Shown here in pieces: positions 1 to 11,273 of a stretch of DNA of 21,973 nt (its first letter is position 1; every line of letters starts with the position of its first letter). Location: the NCBI GenBank assembly GCA_020650975.1, contig JAIPMN010016533.1, positions 1 to 21,973 of the forward strand, read 5' to 3'. The position numbers and the translations under genes are program-made. The notes below the pieces were generated by a model. The model saw only the letters and a list, made by a program, of their open reading frames with translations. It was not told the origin of the DNA and did no database searches. This DNA comes from Apostichopus californicus (lineage: Eukaryota > Echinodermata > Holothuroidea > Aspidochirotida > Stichopodidae).

Positions 1-599
1 TATATATGCCAAGATGAAGTTGGTTGTACTGTAACATTTACACATTTTGCAAAAAGTATTAAATGTGATCTGTCTCAATTCGACCGTCCCAGTGAATCTA
101 ATCTTGGATAGTCGGCAGTTTGTAGGCATGTGTTATAACTACAACTGGTCAACATGACAATCTATGGCGTTTCTCGATGGCAACTGCCCAATTTCGACAA
201 ATGTAACCAATCATTGAGAAATATTTTTACATTCGACAATAAATGGGTGCTGGTCTTAAGTTTTAACACCACTGAACTCTGGCCCTCCCCCCACACCCCC
301 CATGCCATAATCTCAAACCAGTGCCTTACAAGGTATACACAATGAGCTGTAGTCATAACCATTGACTAATACAAGCAGCTTGGTGGATCGAAACATTGGA
401 TCATACATTCTGGATCCCTTATTATGCTGAGTAATACTAAATTGTTCTTATGACTCAGTTTTGACTGCATGGCATTGAGGTGATGTATGTGGTGGCTGTT
501 GTACAGTAAGTCAGTGTAATACTGGTTACATATGAATGATGTCATTTCTATGTAATTACCATTCACACATTGCTTAATTTCAATCTTCACCCACATTGA

Positions 600-715
600 T
601 TTCCCTTTGCCCCTTACCCATCCCCCTCACCCTTCTCCTCACCCTACCTCGTCATTCCCTCTTGCCCATCCCCTCTTCCCCTTCCTCTTAATTGCCCCTA
701 CCCTTTCCTCTGCTT
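600..715. repeat. Polypyrimidine (C/T) tract
   Basis: About 116 bases are almost entirely C and T with irregular CCCTT/CCCCAT words. Low complexity; it may form triplex-type structures. No coding signal. Confidence 0.85.
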
Positions 716-3211
716 AGAGACAAAAACAAGATGGACACAAAATTGATATACTTACCTAACCAACATATCTTAAAACAACATGCACATTGTATGAGAATAT
801 TCAACAAAGTTGTTAATGAGGTCACTTATGCAGCTGCCACACTGTGAACAAGTATAAAATGGGTATACTGCCCTCTATAAACCACAATTAACCCTTCTCG
901 TCCTTTACCTTTCTTGTTGCGTATCTTTTCCTGTTGCCGTAGTGTTTTTACATTACACATACAGGTAAGACACCTCCCTCCCACCATCCCTCCTCCACCC
1001 CTACCAAGGGCAACATCATCTTTGAAAAGTGTTTAGACAACAGGAAATACATTTCTTATCCTACTCAACATTCTGCCTCCCACCACTTTCTTGGAATAAT
1101 TTCACTTTATGTCCACTTTACATCCTTATAGAAAAGGCTTTTCAAAATGATCCTACCCACCATTAGCCTGATCCCACTTTCTCCCCCCACCTCCAACCCC
1201 CACACAGCTCAACAGAAGATTTCCTTATCTGGAGCCAAGAACAGCATATGGAGAACCTATAGGTTTGGGCATCTGGAGGTTTTCTGTATGAATTTTCTTG
1301 GGCGCCGCTTAGCTATTTCTCCGTTGGAGAAGTGCCAGAATGCCGGACTGTTTTCGAGCCCTACCTACCCACCTCCCTTCCCAACCCCCCCCCCCCATAT
1401 CTCTAGGAGCTGTTGCGATTTATTTGATTTAGTTTGTGTACTTCAGTCTTTCTCAGAGATTACCAAGAAGAACTGTACGTCGGCTGAAGCGGTACCCTCT
1501 ACATACTATGAGTACCCAAGTGTGTAAGGAGTTCTTTATTTCAATAATTGATTTAAATCTAGAAATATTGGTCAAATATCACTTTGTTAGTACAATACCA
1601 TTGACTGAAGTCATGCATTATTCGAGTTACCATATTTCTTTGGTTGACAAAGTGTTCTGTGGGAGGGGGGGGGGGCTGAGGGGAGTGTCTCGGGACAGCT
1701 ACATGAACTTGAGTGTTAGCACTTGTTGCGACTATGCAGCATACCCTATCAAGTTTTGACCACGAAGCTAGTAGGGCTAATATTGGGCTATCCTTGCTTT
1801 TGTGTGTGAAAAACGATCGAATTATAATGCTTTCACAATGGTCATGATTAGTGATGCCTGCTATGTTTGTACCATTTTAAGGTGGCATTTGTTTAAAAGT
1901 GATAGTGTTTTTATACATCACAAAGACCTTTAGAAAATTGGAATCATTTAGCTTACCACGAGACAATATATTGTCTTTGCAATATGTGGGACAATCCCAA
2001 TTAATCGGGACTTATGGTAACCCTAATGCATGATTAAGATGGTAAACTAATACAGACTGTATTAAAAAGGTATTAATAGTGATACATTTGAAGAAAGTTA
2101 CAAGAGGTCTTGAAGATAAGTAAGCTGGTTTCCAGGTGGTATGTACTTAGTCTCCATTTCTCAAACGTGTATTTATTTATTTTTTTTGTGAGCATTGGTT
2201 GCATGTTGGAATCTAATTTTCATGCATGACATTAAATATGTAAAATGCTCTTTTCTGGTCAAGTTAAATGTAATCAGCCTAGATCCTTCCCCGCCCCACC
2301 CCCCCCCCCCCCACGGAAAGAAAAAACAAGTTATGGTGAGTTAACAATTGTTGAAAGTGTAATTTCTTCCTGGAGGTCACTACCCTTAAAATAATTGCCG
2401 ACCATTGAGGAATGTAAAAATAGACGAATGTGAGGAAAATCATTTATGATAGCGCCGATAAAAAATATATATTTGTTGAAGTATGAGCATGAATGACCAT
2501 TTAATTCACTTTCTAGCATTTTTACGGGAAACGCTGCATGATAATGCTTATGGTTTGTTTTTTCCTCACAAAATTTCCAAAGTTCAAATATGTTGATAGC
2601 CTTAGGTAACATTACCAATACGTTAAACACATCTCGTCATACGAAATAGACATGAAAGATTCGAAATATGTCTGTCGACAGCATCTTGAAACGATAAACT
2701 GGTTGTCATATAGTTATTAATAGGAATCCACTTTCTACCTAAGACAATTCCCACCAGAAGTTATAAACTCTCTCTTTCAGGAGTAGCAACCGTGGGAAGA
2801 GAGTTGTAAAGAGCTTTGATGGCCAGGACACCGAACAGTGAGTTAAACAAAGTCCACTGACACTAATTCTTCTCACTCAAAAAAATAGCCTGTTTTAAGG
2901 GGGTAGATTTTCTCTAATATTTCATATCTCTGTATTATAAGCATTTGTCCATCCAAAGAGATTTATAAGCTTCCAGTTAACTTTTCAAATCAGTTATATG
3001 GTGACTCATGGTGTATTCAGTCATCTTGATTTGGACTGCCCCTAGTGGCAGGGGAGGAGGTGGCTTCTGCCCCCCCCGTCCCCCATCTTAATATAACAAT
3101 ATTTAATAGTCCCACCCCTCCCTCCCAAAGAAACTCTACAATGAACAGTTATTACATATCCATCCTTTGTATATCTTTCTCTTTTCATTATCTCTTCATC
3201 TCTCCTCCTCC

Positions 3212-3225
3212 GTTGCTATGGCAAC
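3212..3225. promoter_or_regulatory. X-box-like (RFX) motif, isolated
   Basis: GTTGCTATGGCAAC is a near-perfect inverted repeat and a textbook-like RFX X-box. No coding exon was identified near it in this window, so its target is unknown. Confidence 0.4.
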
Positions 3226-4888
3226 TGCTTATCATATATAAACATTATACCTGTAACCAATCCTGTTGTTTCACCTCCAATATTATATCCAGCTCTATAA
3301 TGCACATTTGCCAATTAACAGCCAATATATTTATATCCTTATCTATTTGTTTGATTTATTTACATCTCATCTCCAAGCATTCTGGTTTCATTGGTCGCAC
3401 TGACATCCTTAATTGGTGGATACTTCTTTTTATAGAAAACTTTTTTTTCTTCTAAAATTTAAAAAATATATTTAGTCCCAAGTGGCCATATAATTGAATT
3501 TAGCTGGATAGGCAAGTTACTTGCATGCATAATTTATTTGTAAGGGTTATCCTGTGATTAAACTGCACTGAAGCTTTTTTTAACCAAAATCTTTTTTTTT
3601 TTTTATAAATAATGACTGATTGAAAATCAGTTTACCTGCTGCTGAAAAAAAAGACCTCAGTCTAACCTCATGTTACCATATGTCCGTATTTCCCCAGACA
3701 TGTCGGGACCCTTATCTTTATATTATTAAGATCATTTACTTAGATTCAAAAAATGCAAAGCATGTCCCTATTTCTTAGGCAAGTGCAACAAAGTGGTTTC
3801 AAATCCAGGTGGAAACATTTTCTAGACAGAAATTTGGCCATCTATAGGTACTCCAACAAAAGAGGGTAAAATTGTCAAAATTTAGTAAAAGACCTTCAAC
3901 CATTCTGATTTAACAATTATTATTACAGTTCCTGTTGGACAGGATTCTGCCCCCCCCCCACCCACCCCTTTCAAAATGTTGTTCGTATATGGGAGAGGGA
4001 TTACCTCAACTGAAGCCCCCTTCCCCAGGTCTCAACAACTTGTTCTCCTTGTTTTTGATTACATATTGTAAAACCTAGTTCTACTTTACCACCCATTACA
4101 TATTGGACAACCAACTTTGTTCATCAGAACAATCTTAGCAGATTAAATTCCAAGTTTATTATTCCCCAGACCACCAGCAAATATTCTGGGCACACCTGCC
4201 ATCCAACTGTAGTGTTGTTATAAATAGAATGTGTATCAATGCGGTGCAATGTCAAGTATCCAGACATGTGTACACACACTGTACATATGTACAGTACTGT
4301 ATGTTGACCGTACAAGCAAAAATGAATCCTTGAATGAAGCTGAGAAGGCAGCTTTACTGACTAAATTGAGAAATGAAAATCTCAAAATTAGATTCTTAAA
4401 TGACATTTATAATATATTATAAATATAGATTATAAATATACGTTTAATTAAGATACAATTTTCAGTTGTAATTTTTTTTATTATTAATATATTCAAGATT
4501 TATACCTGAGCTTTCCCCTCTATTGATTAACTACCCTACTGTACTAAACAAAATTAATCGAAACAATGGATTTTTTCTTTTATTTTAATATTATTTTTAC
4601 ATGTTTTAAATTTCTCTTTAGTTTACTCCATTGGTGGGATTTCCAAGAAAATCATGAAAACCCTGGGATGATGGAAGATACTTTATAATTAACTGAGAGG
4701 ATGGATACCTTAGGAGATGATGGACAGCTTTCTCCATCTCGAAGAAATTCTAAGAAATATTTGTTACTGCTAGCATCTCAGGGACTTGGACACAGGTTGG
4801 AGATTGGGAGGAGGGGAGGCTGGGCCAGGAGTGAGACCAATGCTTATTGATATAACCAGAACTAGCTGCCACACTGATGAGCTTTAAA

Positions 4889-5165
4889 AGGCATTGAAGA
4901 CTCGCCCCAAACCGCGTGCAGCGCTCTGAAAAAGTTAACTTTCCGTTGCTTGCAAGTGACGTTTTTCTCTTGTCGTTACAAAATGCAGACAGTAATGAAA
5001 CGTGATACCTTGTTATCTTTAGCTGGACCTGAGATGTCCATCGCTGTATCGTTTGTACACTGTGCTGTGGGTATTGACCGCAGCTGTATGTACTGACTGT
5101 ATAGTGTCTAATTACCGATAATTACCGGCATTAGACATTTCTTTTTGCGCGAGTCTTCACACCCT
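4889..5165. mobile_element. Non-autonomous TIR element (MITE), copy 1, TTAA-flanked
   Basis: The ends are imperfect inverted repeats of about 19 bp: AGGCATTGAAGACTCGCCC at the left, and AGGGTGTGAAGACTCGCGC as the reverse complement of the right end. TTAA flanks both sides (4884-4887 with one extra A, and 5166-5169), as expected for a TTAA-target DNA transposon such as piggyBac-type. The interior is almost identical to the copy at 8496-8855 but lacks about 80 bp at an ATTACC direct repeat. There is no transposase. A short shared open frame (MQTVMKRDTLLSLAGPEM...) occurs in both copies but has no recognisable function. Confidence 0.8.
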
Positions 5166-5508
5166 TTAAATCAATCAGGGTGCAATCGATTGTGCCTTGT
5201 AGCATATTTAATGTTTGTGTTAGCAAGTCAGCCAGTAAGGACAAGTTCAGAGCTGCTAATCTTTGGAAACACTTTCCAATGTTTTCAAACATCGAAACCT
5301 ACAGTTTTCCAAGTTTTGAAGTTTGGACAGCATGACTACACATCTAATCGCAAAAAGGTAACAATTCACTTTCCACTTACAATGATATGTTGTAGTTGTG
5401 CTTTGAAGAAACTGGGTGCACAAGTGCTTTGGCACATGTTTAAATTTGTCGCATAGATAGTGCCACAAATTATGTTTAAAACTCAGAATCCCCACCCCCC
5501 TCCCTATT

Positions 5509-5602
5509 ACTGTTAGGGTGGGTTAGGGTGAGGGTATGTATGGGTGGATGGATGGATGGGTTAATGTGGGATAGGGGTGTGTGTTAAGGGGGGAGGTGTG
5601 CT
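5509..5602. repeat. G-rich GGGTTAG/GGAT simple repeat
   Basis: TTAGGGTGGGTTAGGGTGAG is followed by GGATGGATGGATGGG and further GGGG words. The TTAGGG-like words are too few and irregular to be called an interstitial telomere block. Confidence 0.7.
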
Positions 5603-7583
5603 CAGAGGGTTAGGCCTTTACTTTCCAGTTGTTAGTTGGGAAGGGGACCTGTGTTCCAGGCATTCTGACAGTGGAGCCTTCAGCATTGGATAGATAATTG
5701 GTTGTAAAATAATAATGATACTTAACTGCAACTTGCACTGAGAAAAATTGTTCCTGTGGGCTGTCACACATCAAAAGTGCATGTTTGGGTCTAATCTTGG
5801 CCCATAACATAGAATATTTGTAAAGTATAAATATTTGTAAAATAACATTAAGCTATACAGTATAAGATGTAAAAATTATCAAGTATCACAGATCTGTTTC
5901 ACCAGTTTTATTGCTGATAAATCAATATATACAAATTTCACTCTAAATATGCACAATTTAGCTCTTTTATATAGAGATTATACAAAGGACGGAATATATT
6001 TTCACTTAGGCCTACTACCAAAACTATACATAATATAAGTATCCTAAATGGAATTATTGTAGTCTGAAAAGGTACATCTGCATGATATGAATTTACATAC
6101 TATTTGATAATTAATAGATATGGAATAAAATATTTGAAGTTGTGGTATGTATTTTTTTTTTTTTTTTTCGCGATGTCTTTAATTTTCAAGAGCTAAACTT
6201 AAACTGACATTTGATATTGCTGTTGGAGAAATTGGGGTTTTGTGCACAGCAAGTGGCAACAAAATTTGCTTCTATTTTTATATCAAAGCAATCTTTTGCA
6301 TGTTTTGGGGGTTCTTGTAACTTCACTTCAAACATTTGGAATTGCTAAACCCTGTTCATATTTTTAGCACACTGAGGTTTTGTAGAAGTAAAATATTTTA
6401 ACGATAGGAACAACAAAAAAGTCGCATGTCTATTTGACAAATGTTAGATGTACCTTGCAGATGCAGGTGTATTGCCCTTAGATAAAATTATGGAAAGTTC
6501 AAAACTGTTATTAAAATAACCATCTCTCTTAAATCCCTTCACCTTTATTCACTTGCTTTATTCACAGGGCTCACTTTAGGGGCCCCATCTATTCCTTGGC
6601 TCCCAGGTCACCAAGTTGATTGAGACTATCCAACTTTGAGAGACTGAAATGTCTGACAAACTGTTTATAATTTGTAAAAGTCTAAAGAAAGCTTCATTCC
6701 CATCGAAAAAAATAGTATATCAAAAATAAAAATAATATGTTTTTCATGGATAGATTCAAACATTTAAAATATTTGAGGTTGGAAATCTGTGTGATATATA
6801 GTATTTGGAAGAAATATACACATATGAGGGAGGTATGATTTAGCACTAAGATGAGCACACATTTGTTAAAGCACAAAGGAAACAATAGCACATTGTTTTA
6901 TTTTCTTTAAGTATGTTACTAATATAGAAAATGGCCCCAAACGAATGGAAAACGGGGCATATGTAGAGGAACACTATTACAATTGCCCAGACAGGTTTTG
7001 AGCATTTAAATGCTAGAAGTATTAATGTTGTAAGATGGGAGAGGGAACTCCTTGCATAGGATTTCTTCAATATGATTGATTTAAAAACAAAAATCAGAAG
7101 GAATAGAAAAATGAAATGTTAAAATGCTGACTAAAACTCGTACCACAATTTATGGTCACAAAATGTTTGTTAACAATTGAAAGACATCCTATTAAATAGT
7201 TTTCCTACATCTCCAAGAAAGGACAAACTTATTGTATGAAATGAAGGTTTTCTAACAACCAAATCATGCTAGTCCATACTTTTCCCAGAGTCTTCCCTCC
7301 TCCACCCTCCCTCCCCCCCCCCAATCCCTCTCATGCCCAAATATTACAATGGGTCTATTGATGGTTGTTAAACAACCCAAAGATATCTGGCAGATTTACA
7401 ACCTAACAAAGAAAGGTTTTTTTTCATGTTGAAATCTCTGCATTGGGGTGAGTCCGTAGACCAAATGAACTCCGAGCATCTTTCACAATCCCGAATGTAC
7501 CTAATTCTTTCCAGAGGGTAAGCATCATGGTTTCACCAAACTGCTATTCTGTTAGGATTCCCAATCGGTCAGCTGGTCATCGG

Positions 7584-7694
7584 TCAACTGGTCATAGGGG
7601 GAGCACTTCTGGATCTGTTAAGATCTTCAATTTCGGATCGATACCAAGCTTCAAATTCCTCCACGGACATACCGACCACTTTCTCACGTACAAA
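7584..7694 (-). CDS. Terminal coding exon with stop codon
   Basis: A very strong acceptor (GTATTTGCCTCTTCAG) precedes base 7694. The exon is 111 bp including the stop. It continues in phase 0 from ...RAAVE and reads FVREKVVGMSVEEFEAWYR, then a Ser/Arg-rich tail ending SAPPMTS and TGA (7586-7584). The join AAVE-FVREKVV makes one continuous amphipathic helix, which supports the splice. A possible poly(A) signal AATAAA on the minus strand lies at 6902-6897, about 680 bp past the stop; nothing shows that it is used. Confidence 0.85.
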   Translation of the reverse strand, partial: FVREKVVGMSVEEFEAWYRSEIEDLNRSRSAPPMTS

Positions 7695-8321
7695 CTGAAG
7701 AGGCAAATACGGAAACCGCAGAAGTTATTAATTTGGTAAATAAACGAAAAAAATATTAATGTCAATTTCCATGTAACATATTTGTAAGAACATGACAAAA
7801 CTGTGGTCAGTTTCTGCATAGAGCAATGGATTGGATGAATCTATAAGATTGTTAAATTTAAGATTTTTTTTAATTTAAGTAAAATCTGTTCGTATTTTTG
7901 TCGCAGGAGCAGTGGTAGAACAGGTAGAACAAGTATTGCTAACTAGGTAGTGAATATGTCCAAATGAAGTTTGGCAAGGCTTCAATATTCATAAAAGAAA
8001 AAATATCCACAATATATATATGAACATGTAGCCATAGGTGCAACCAATACCAGTTAATGATGGTCTCATGTCTGTAACACCAACTACATGCTTCCTGTTA
8101 CACTGATGCCCAAATCATAGTTGGTTCATGCCTCTCATTGAGAGAAAAATAGTTTTGAAGTGTTGATATCTTTCACAACTGGCTGGTTTTTTTTAACTAT
8201 TACCCTAAGAGCTGTTCATCTACAAGTTAGAATTGGCTTCCAGTCTTATACTAAGAATTACAAGCGTAGTCCAAAATGTGTTTGTTTTTTCTCTCTCCAT
8301 GGTTTACGCATTATGCAACAT

Positions 8322-8335
8322 GTTGCCTTAGTAAC
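8322..8335. promoter_or_regulatory. X-box-like (RFX) motif 1 of a pair
   Basis: GTTGCCTTAGTAAC fits the RFX X-box consensus RYYNYY-N2-RRNRAC and is close to a perfect inverted repeat (GTTRCY-N2-RGYAAC). It lies in the last intron of the minus-strand gene, 72 bp from a second such motif. RFX factors activate many ciliary genes; binding here is inference. Confidence 0.45.
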
Positions 8336-8393
8336 ATATCTGAACTAACCGAAAGCACACGATGACCTTGCTGTCTCCAAAACAGAACAAACT

Positions 8394-8407
8394 GTTACCA
8401 TAGTAAC
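8394..8407. promoter_or_regulatory. X-box-like (RFX) motif 2 of a pair
   Basis: GTTACCATAGTAAC fits the same inverted-repeat X-box pattern as the motif at 8322. The bases flanking the two motifs are not alike, so the pair is not simply part of a duplicated repeat. Confidence 0.45.
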
Positions 8408-8495
8408 AAACCAAATTTGTAGGCATATACAAGGTGGTGTGCTGCCTCTACTTCCAACACAGGGAAGCAAACACATTAAAAGACAAACACATTAA

Positions 8496-8855
8496 AGGCA
8501 TTGAAGACTCGCCCCAAACCGCGTGCCGCGCTCTGAAAAAGTTAACTTTCTGTTGCTTGCAAGTGAAGTTTTGTTCATGTCGCTACAAAATGCAGACAGT
8601 AATGAAACATGATACATTGTTATCTTTAGCTGGACCTGAGATGTCCATCGCTGTATCGTTTGTATACTGTGCTGTGGGTATTGACCGCAGCTGTATGTAC
8701 TGACTGTACACTAGTGTCTAATTACCAACGGTAGCAAGCTGTGTGTGTATTTTCTGGGATCGATGGTGGTGTTTAACACTTCTGTTACACCTCATTCGAA
8801 ACTAGGTCAGATTACCGGCATTAGATGTTTCTTTTTGCGCGAGTCTTCACACCCT
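8496..8855. mobile_element. Non-autonomous TIR element (MITE), copy 2, TTAA-flanked, in last intron
   Basis: Same element and orientation as the copy at 4889-5165. TTAA occurs at 8492-8495 and 8856-8859. This longer copy has an extra segment at about 8727-8810, between two ATTACC words; copy 1 keeps both words separated only by GATA. That pattern fits a microhomology deletion in copy 1, or an insertion here. It sits in the last intron, about 40 bp from the 3' end (donor) of the exon at 8897-9086. Confidence 0.82.
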
Positions 8856-8896
8856 TTAAAGAAAAAACTTGATAAGTTTTAAATTGACAGTTGTAC

Positions 8897-9086
8897 CTCC
8901 ACTGCTGCTCTGACATCCGGGGCACACAGCTCCCAGTGTTTTAGGCTCATAAGAACGTTCAAAAATTTCTGAGGGGTGATTTTTCTGCTCTCTATCTGGC
9001 CCATACTCTGAAGTTTATCCATCATGGCGGCACACTGACGATCAGACCAGATGCTATCCGGGAGCAGGCGGACCAATTCTTGAAAC
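8897..9086 (-). CDS. Exon encoding conserved-looking C-terminal domain
   Basis: The acceptor is TTTTCTGCTTCAAAG before 9086 and the donor is GTGGAG|GTACAA after 8897, which is weaker than the others. The 190-bp exon completes the split Trp codon (K-W-FQELVRLLP) and continues DSIWSDRQCAAMMDKLQSMG, then RKITPQKFLNVLMSLKHWEL, ending CAPDVRAAVE in phase 0. Amphipathic helices with Trp and Cys suggest a compact helical fold. This is the segment that most recalls the C-terminal part of CCDC60/DUF4698 proteins; the resemblance is from memory and is the best query for a protein search. Confidence 0.87.
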
Positions 9087-9300
9087 CTTTGAAGCAGAAA
9101 ATAAAATCAAAGCACTTTATCATCAATTCATTCTAAATCAAAGAAAGCTTCATGTGATATGAGTTCATCTCATTTTAAATTAATTTCCAAAAAGTTTAAT
9201 TGGATCTGAGCTTACGAGCTCATTAAGCCTCATTATGCCTCATTATGCCACATCTTATCCTCTTTTTGTCAGATAAAATACGCAACAACAAACAACTTAC

Positions 9301-9462
9301 CATTTGCTCTCATCTTCCAGTTTCTTCTTCTTCTTCTTCTCCTCAGCCGTCTCTTCCTTATCTTTACCGACCTCTCTGAACTCAGTCAGCTGCAAGCTGA
9401 TGTGACGATTTTTCTTGCAGTCGATGGAATTGAATTTCTTCTCTACTCGGACATACTTTTTC
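9301..9462 (-). CDS. Exon encoding Lys/Glu-rich segment with poly-Lys run
   Basis: The acceptor is ACTCAATGACAG before 9462 and the donor is AAATG|GTAAGT after 9301. The 162-bp exon completes a Lys codon, then reads KKYVRVEKKFNSIDCKKNRH followed by ISLQLTEFREVGKDKEETAE, a run of six Lys, and LEDESK plus two bases of Trp. The phase matches both neighbours. The poly-Lys run comes from a (AAG)n-like microsatellite inside the coding region, so its length may be polymorphic. The 5' half looks like folded, conserved sequence and the 3' half like a flexible charged linker. Confidence 0.87.
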
Positions 9463-10015
9463 CTGTCATTGAGTAAACCGGATGAAAAACACATAATCAA
9501 CACAATCAAAGGATAAAACAGCTTCAGAGAAGTAGTAGCTACACACCTTGCACACAAAGTAATCTCACAAACATGTCATATAATGAAGCCAAAATACTTA
9601 CATTTATCGACTGTCATATAGAAATGTCAAAACCTCAGAGATGATTGCGTAAAGGGTATTCGCCCTACTCATGTGATAATCTTTGTCCAATCACCTAATG
9701 ACCCGCGGTCACAGTTAAAATTTTCATGATTTTATGTATGTTTTTACATGACGGGTTCCTAAAAGTGCGAGGAGGAGACGAGTTACGAATGCAGCGAGTT
9801 GAGGAGGAACTTAAAGAAGGACAATTGTACACGTACTAAGGAAGCGAGACAAAAGTGTTTCTTAAAAATAAACCAGAAATCAGATTAAAAAAAATCAAGA
9901 AAGACTTTCATATGGTGTCGACCAAAGCACGGTAGAAACAGGAAATAACGAACTTGACATATTATGGATTTTTAGAAGACAGGTCAGGTGTATTGGTAGA
10001 TACGGGAAGTACAAA

Positions 10016-10540
10016 GGAAATAGTGGTGCATAAGAAAACATTGGTTAAAAGGAAATAGTGGTGCATAAGAAAACTTTGGTTAAAAGGAATTAGTGGTGCA
10101 TAAGAAAACATTGGTTAAAAGGAATTAGTGGTGCATAAGAAAACATTGGTTAAAAGGAAATAGTGGTGCATAAGAAAACATTGGTTCAAAGGAAATAGTG
10201 GTGCATAAGAAAACATTGGTTAAAAGGAAATAGTGGTGCATAAGTAAACATTGGTTAAAAGGAAATAGTGGTGCATAAAAAACATTGGTTAAAAGGAAAT
10301 ATTAGTGCATAAGAAAACATTGGTTAAAAGGAAATAGTAGTGCATAAGAAAACATTGGTTAAAAAGGAAATAGTGGTGCATAAGAAAACATTGGTTAAAA
10401 GGAAATAGTGGTGCATAGGAAAATATTGGTTAAAAGGAAATAGTGGTGCATAAGAAAACATTGGTAATAAGGAAATAGTGGTGCATAAGAAAACATTGGT
10501 TAAAAGGAAATAGTGGTGCATAAGAAAACATTGGTTAAAA
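10016..10540. repeat. 35-bp minisatellite, about 15 copies
   Basis: A 35-bp unit with core GGTGCATAAGAAAACATTGG, followed by TTAAAAGGAAATAGT, repeats about 15 times (525 bp = 15 x 35). Copies differ by single substitutions and a few 1-2-base indels (for example near 10277 and 10362). It lies in the intron between exons 10970-11113 and 9301-9462. The open frame read across it on the minus strand is an artefact of the repeat. Confidence 0.95.
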
Positions 10541-10969
10541 GGGTGCAAAGGTTTTACACTATGAACCTTCTTTTGAGCAAAATTATGTATCCAGCTAATT
10601 TTTACTTGCAGAAGGAGTTTAGAAGCAGGAGCCCTAGCCTCCCGGCCAACTCCCTTCATCTACCCCTGATGCTACAAACCATAGCTTTTAAAATCAAGAA
10701 CAAATATAAGATACTCAATTACATCGTCTGATAACTTATTGCAGCAAAATTCAATCCAGGAACGATGAAATCATCGGCACATAAACTGTGGGAGGTTTGG
10801 CAAAAGGAAATAAAAGTTAATTGTATCAACTTCGAGGACAATAACCACCAATTTTTTTTATTTTTGTCTCACCATGTTCAACAGACAATAAACTACCAAT
10901 TAAAATCTTTACGCTCTGCCCAACAATGCAATCTTTAAACAACACACAAAAGGACACGATGCGGCTTAC

Positions 10970-11113
10970 TTTTCGAGAGCTTCCAGTTTGTCGTGTAACT
11001 CTAGTGCGTTGTCTTCTTTGACGTCGGCGAATTTATTGCGTAGTCTCTCGTTCATATGCACCAGTCTCTTGCTCGGAAATAACGGCTTAAAAGGTTTCTT
11101 CCTGGGTCTAACG
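10970..11113 (-). CDS. Exon encoding basic linker and charged helix
   Basis: The acceptor is AATGTCGACAG before 11113, with a weak pyrimidine tract; the donor is CGAAAA|GTAAGC after 10970. The 144-bp exon takes one base to finish the preceding Asp codon and leaves two bases of a Lys codon. It reads VRPRKKPFKPLFPSKRLVHM, followed by a charged segment ending ALELHDKLEALEK. CpG content is clearly higher than in the flanking intron DNA, and the other two frames carry stops. The basic Pro-containing linker followed by a heptad-like helix is typical of cytoskeletal or axonemal coiled-coil proteins. Confidence 0.82.
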
Positions 11114-11273
11114 CTGTCGACATTAAATGTGGAAATTTTTCATAGTGAAGAAGATGAAAAAAGAATTTTAGCTTGTCATATTCTAGTTTTGCTATTTGCA
11201 GTGATCAACACCAGTGGCAGATCCAAGATTTCTTGGAACGGGTGAGGGTGGGTGGTGTGGGGGCCTTGTGATA

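Larger units (their letters stand above)
1..7583. other. No supported gene; AT-rich intergenic or 3' flank
   Basis: All open frames here are short, lack splice-supported neighbours and look like random AT-rich or low-complexity sequence. The stretch holds the pyrimidine tract at 600-715, several poly-C runs, the X-box-like motif at 3212, a 16-bp perfect palindrome at 4279-4294, the TIR element at 4889-5165 and a long poly-T at about 6151-6168. A weak possible plus-strand exonic stretch lies at about 1217-1527. The part just left of 7584 is presumably 3' UTR of the minus-strand gene. Confidence 0.6.

Noticed and set aside
2331..2630. Minus-strand frame of 99 codons
   Set aside because: No splice-site support, no recognised motif, AT-rich composition like its flanks; not distinguishable from chance.
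3045..3455. Plus-strand frame of 136 codons, hydrophobic
   Set aside because: It is pyrimidine-rich low-complexity DNA (Ser/Phe/Pro/Ile) without conserved features or splice context.
3790..3812. GGTTTCAAATCCAGG-like word resembling a tRNA T-arm
   Set aside because: No A-box or foldable cloverleaf at the right distance upstream.
5145..5456. Plus-strand frame of 103 codons
   Set aside because: It begins inside the right end of the TIR element and continues into unrelated flanking DNA.
5509..5540. TTAGGG-type words suggesting an interstitial telomere
   Set aside because: Only two or three irregular copies mixed with GGGTGAGGG; better described as G-rich simple repeat.
10324..10659. Minus-strand frame with FLLTNVFLCTTIS repeats
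   Set aside because: It is the 35-bp minisatellite read in one frame.
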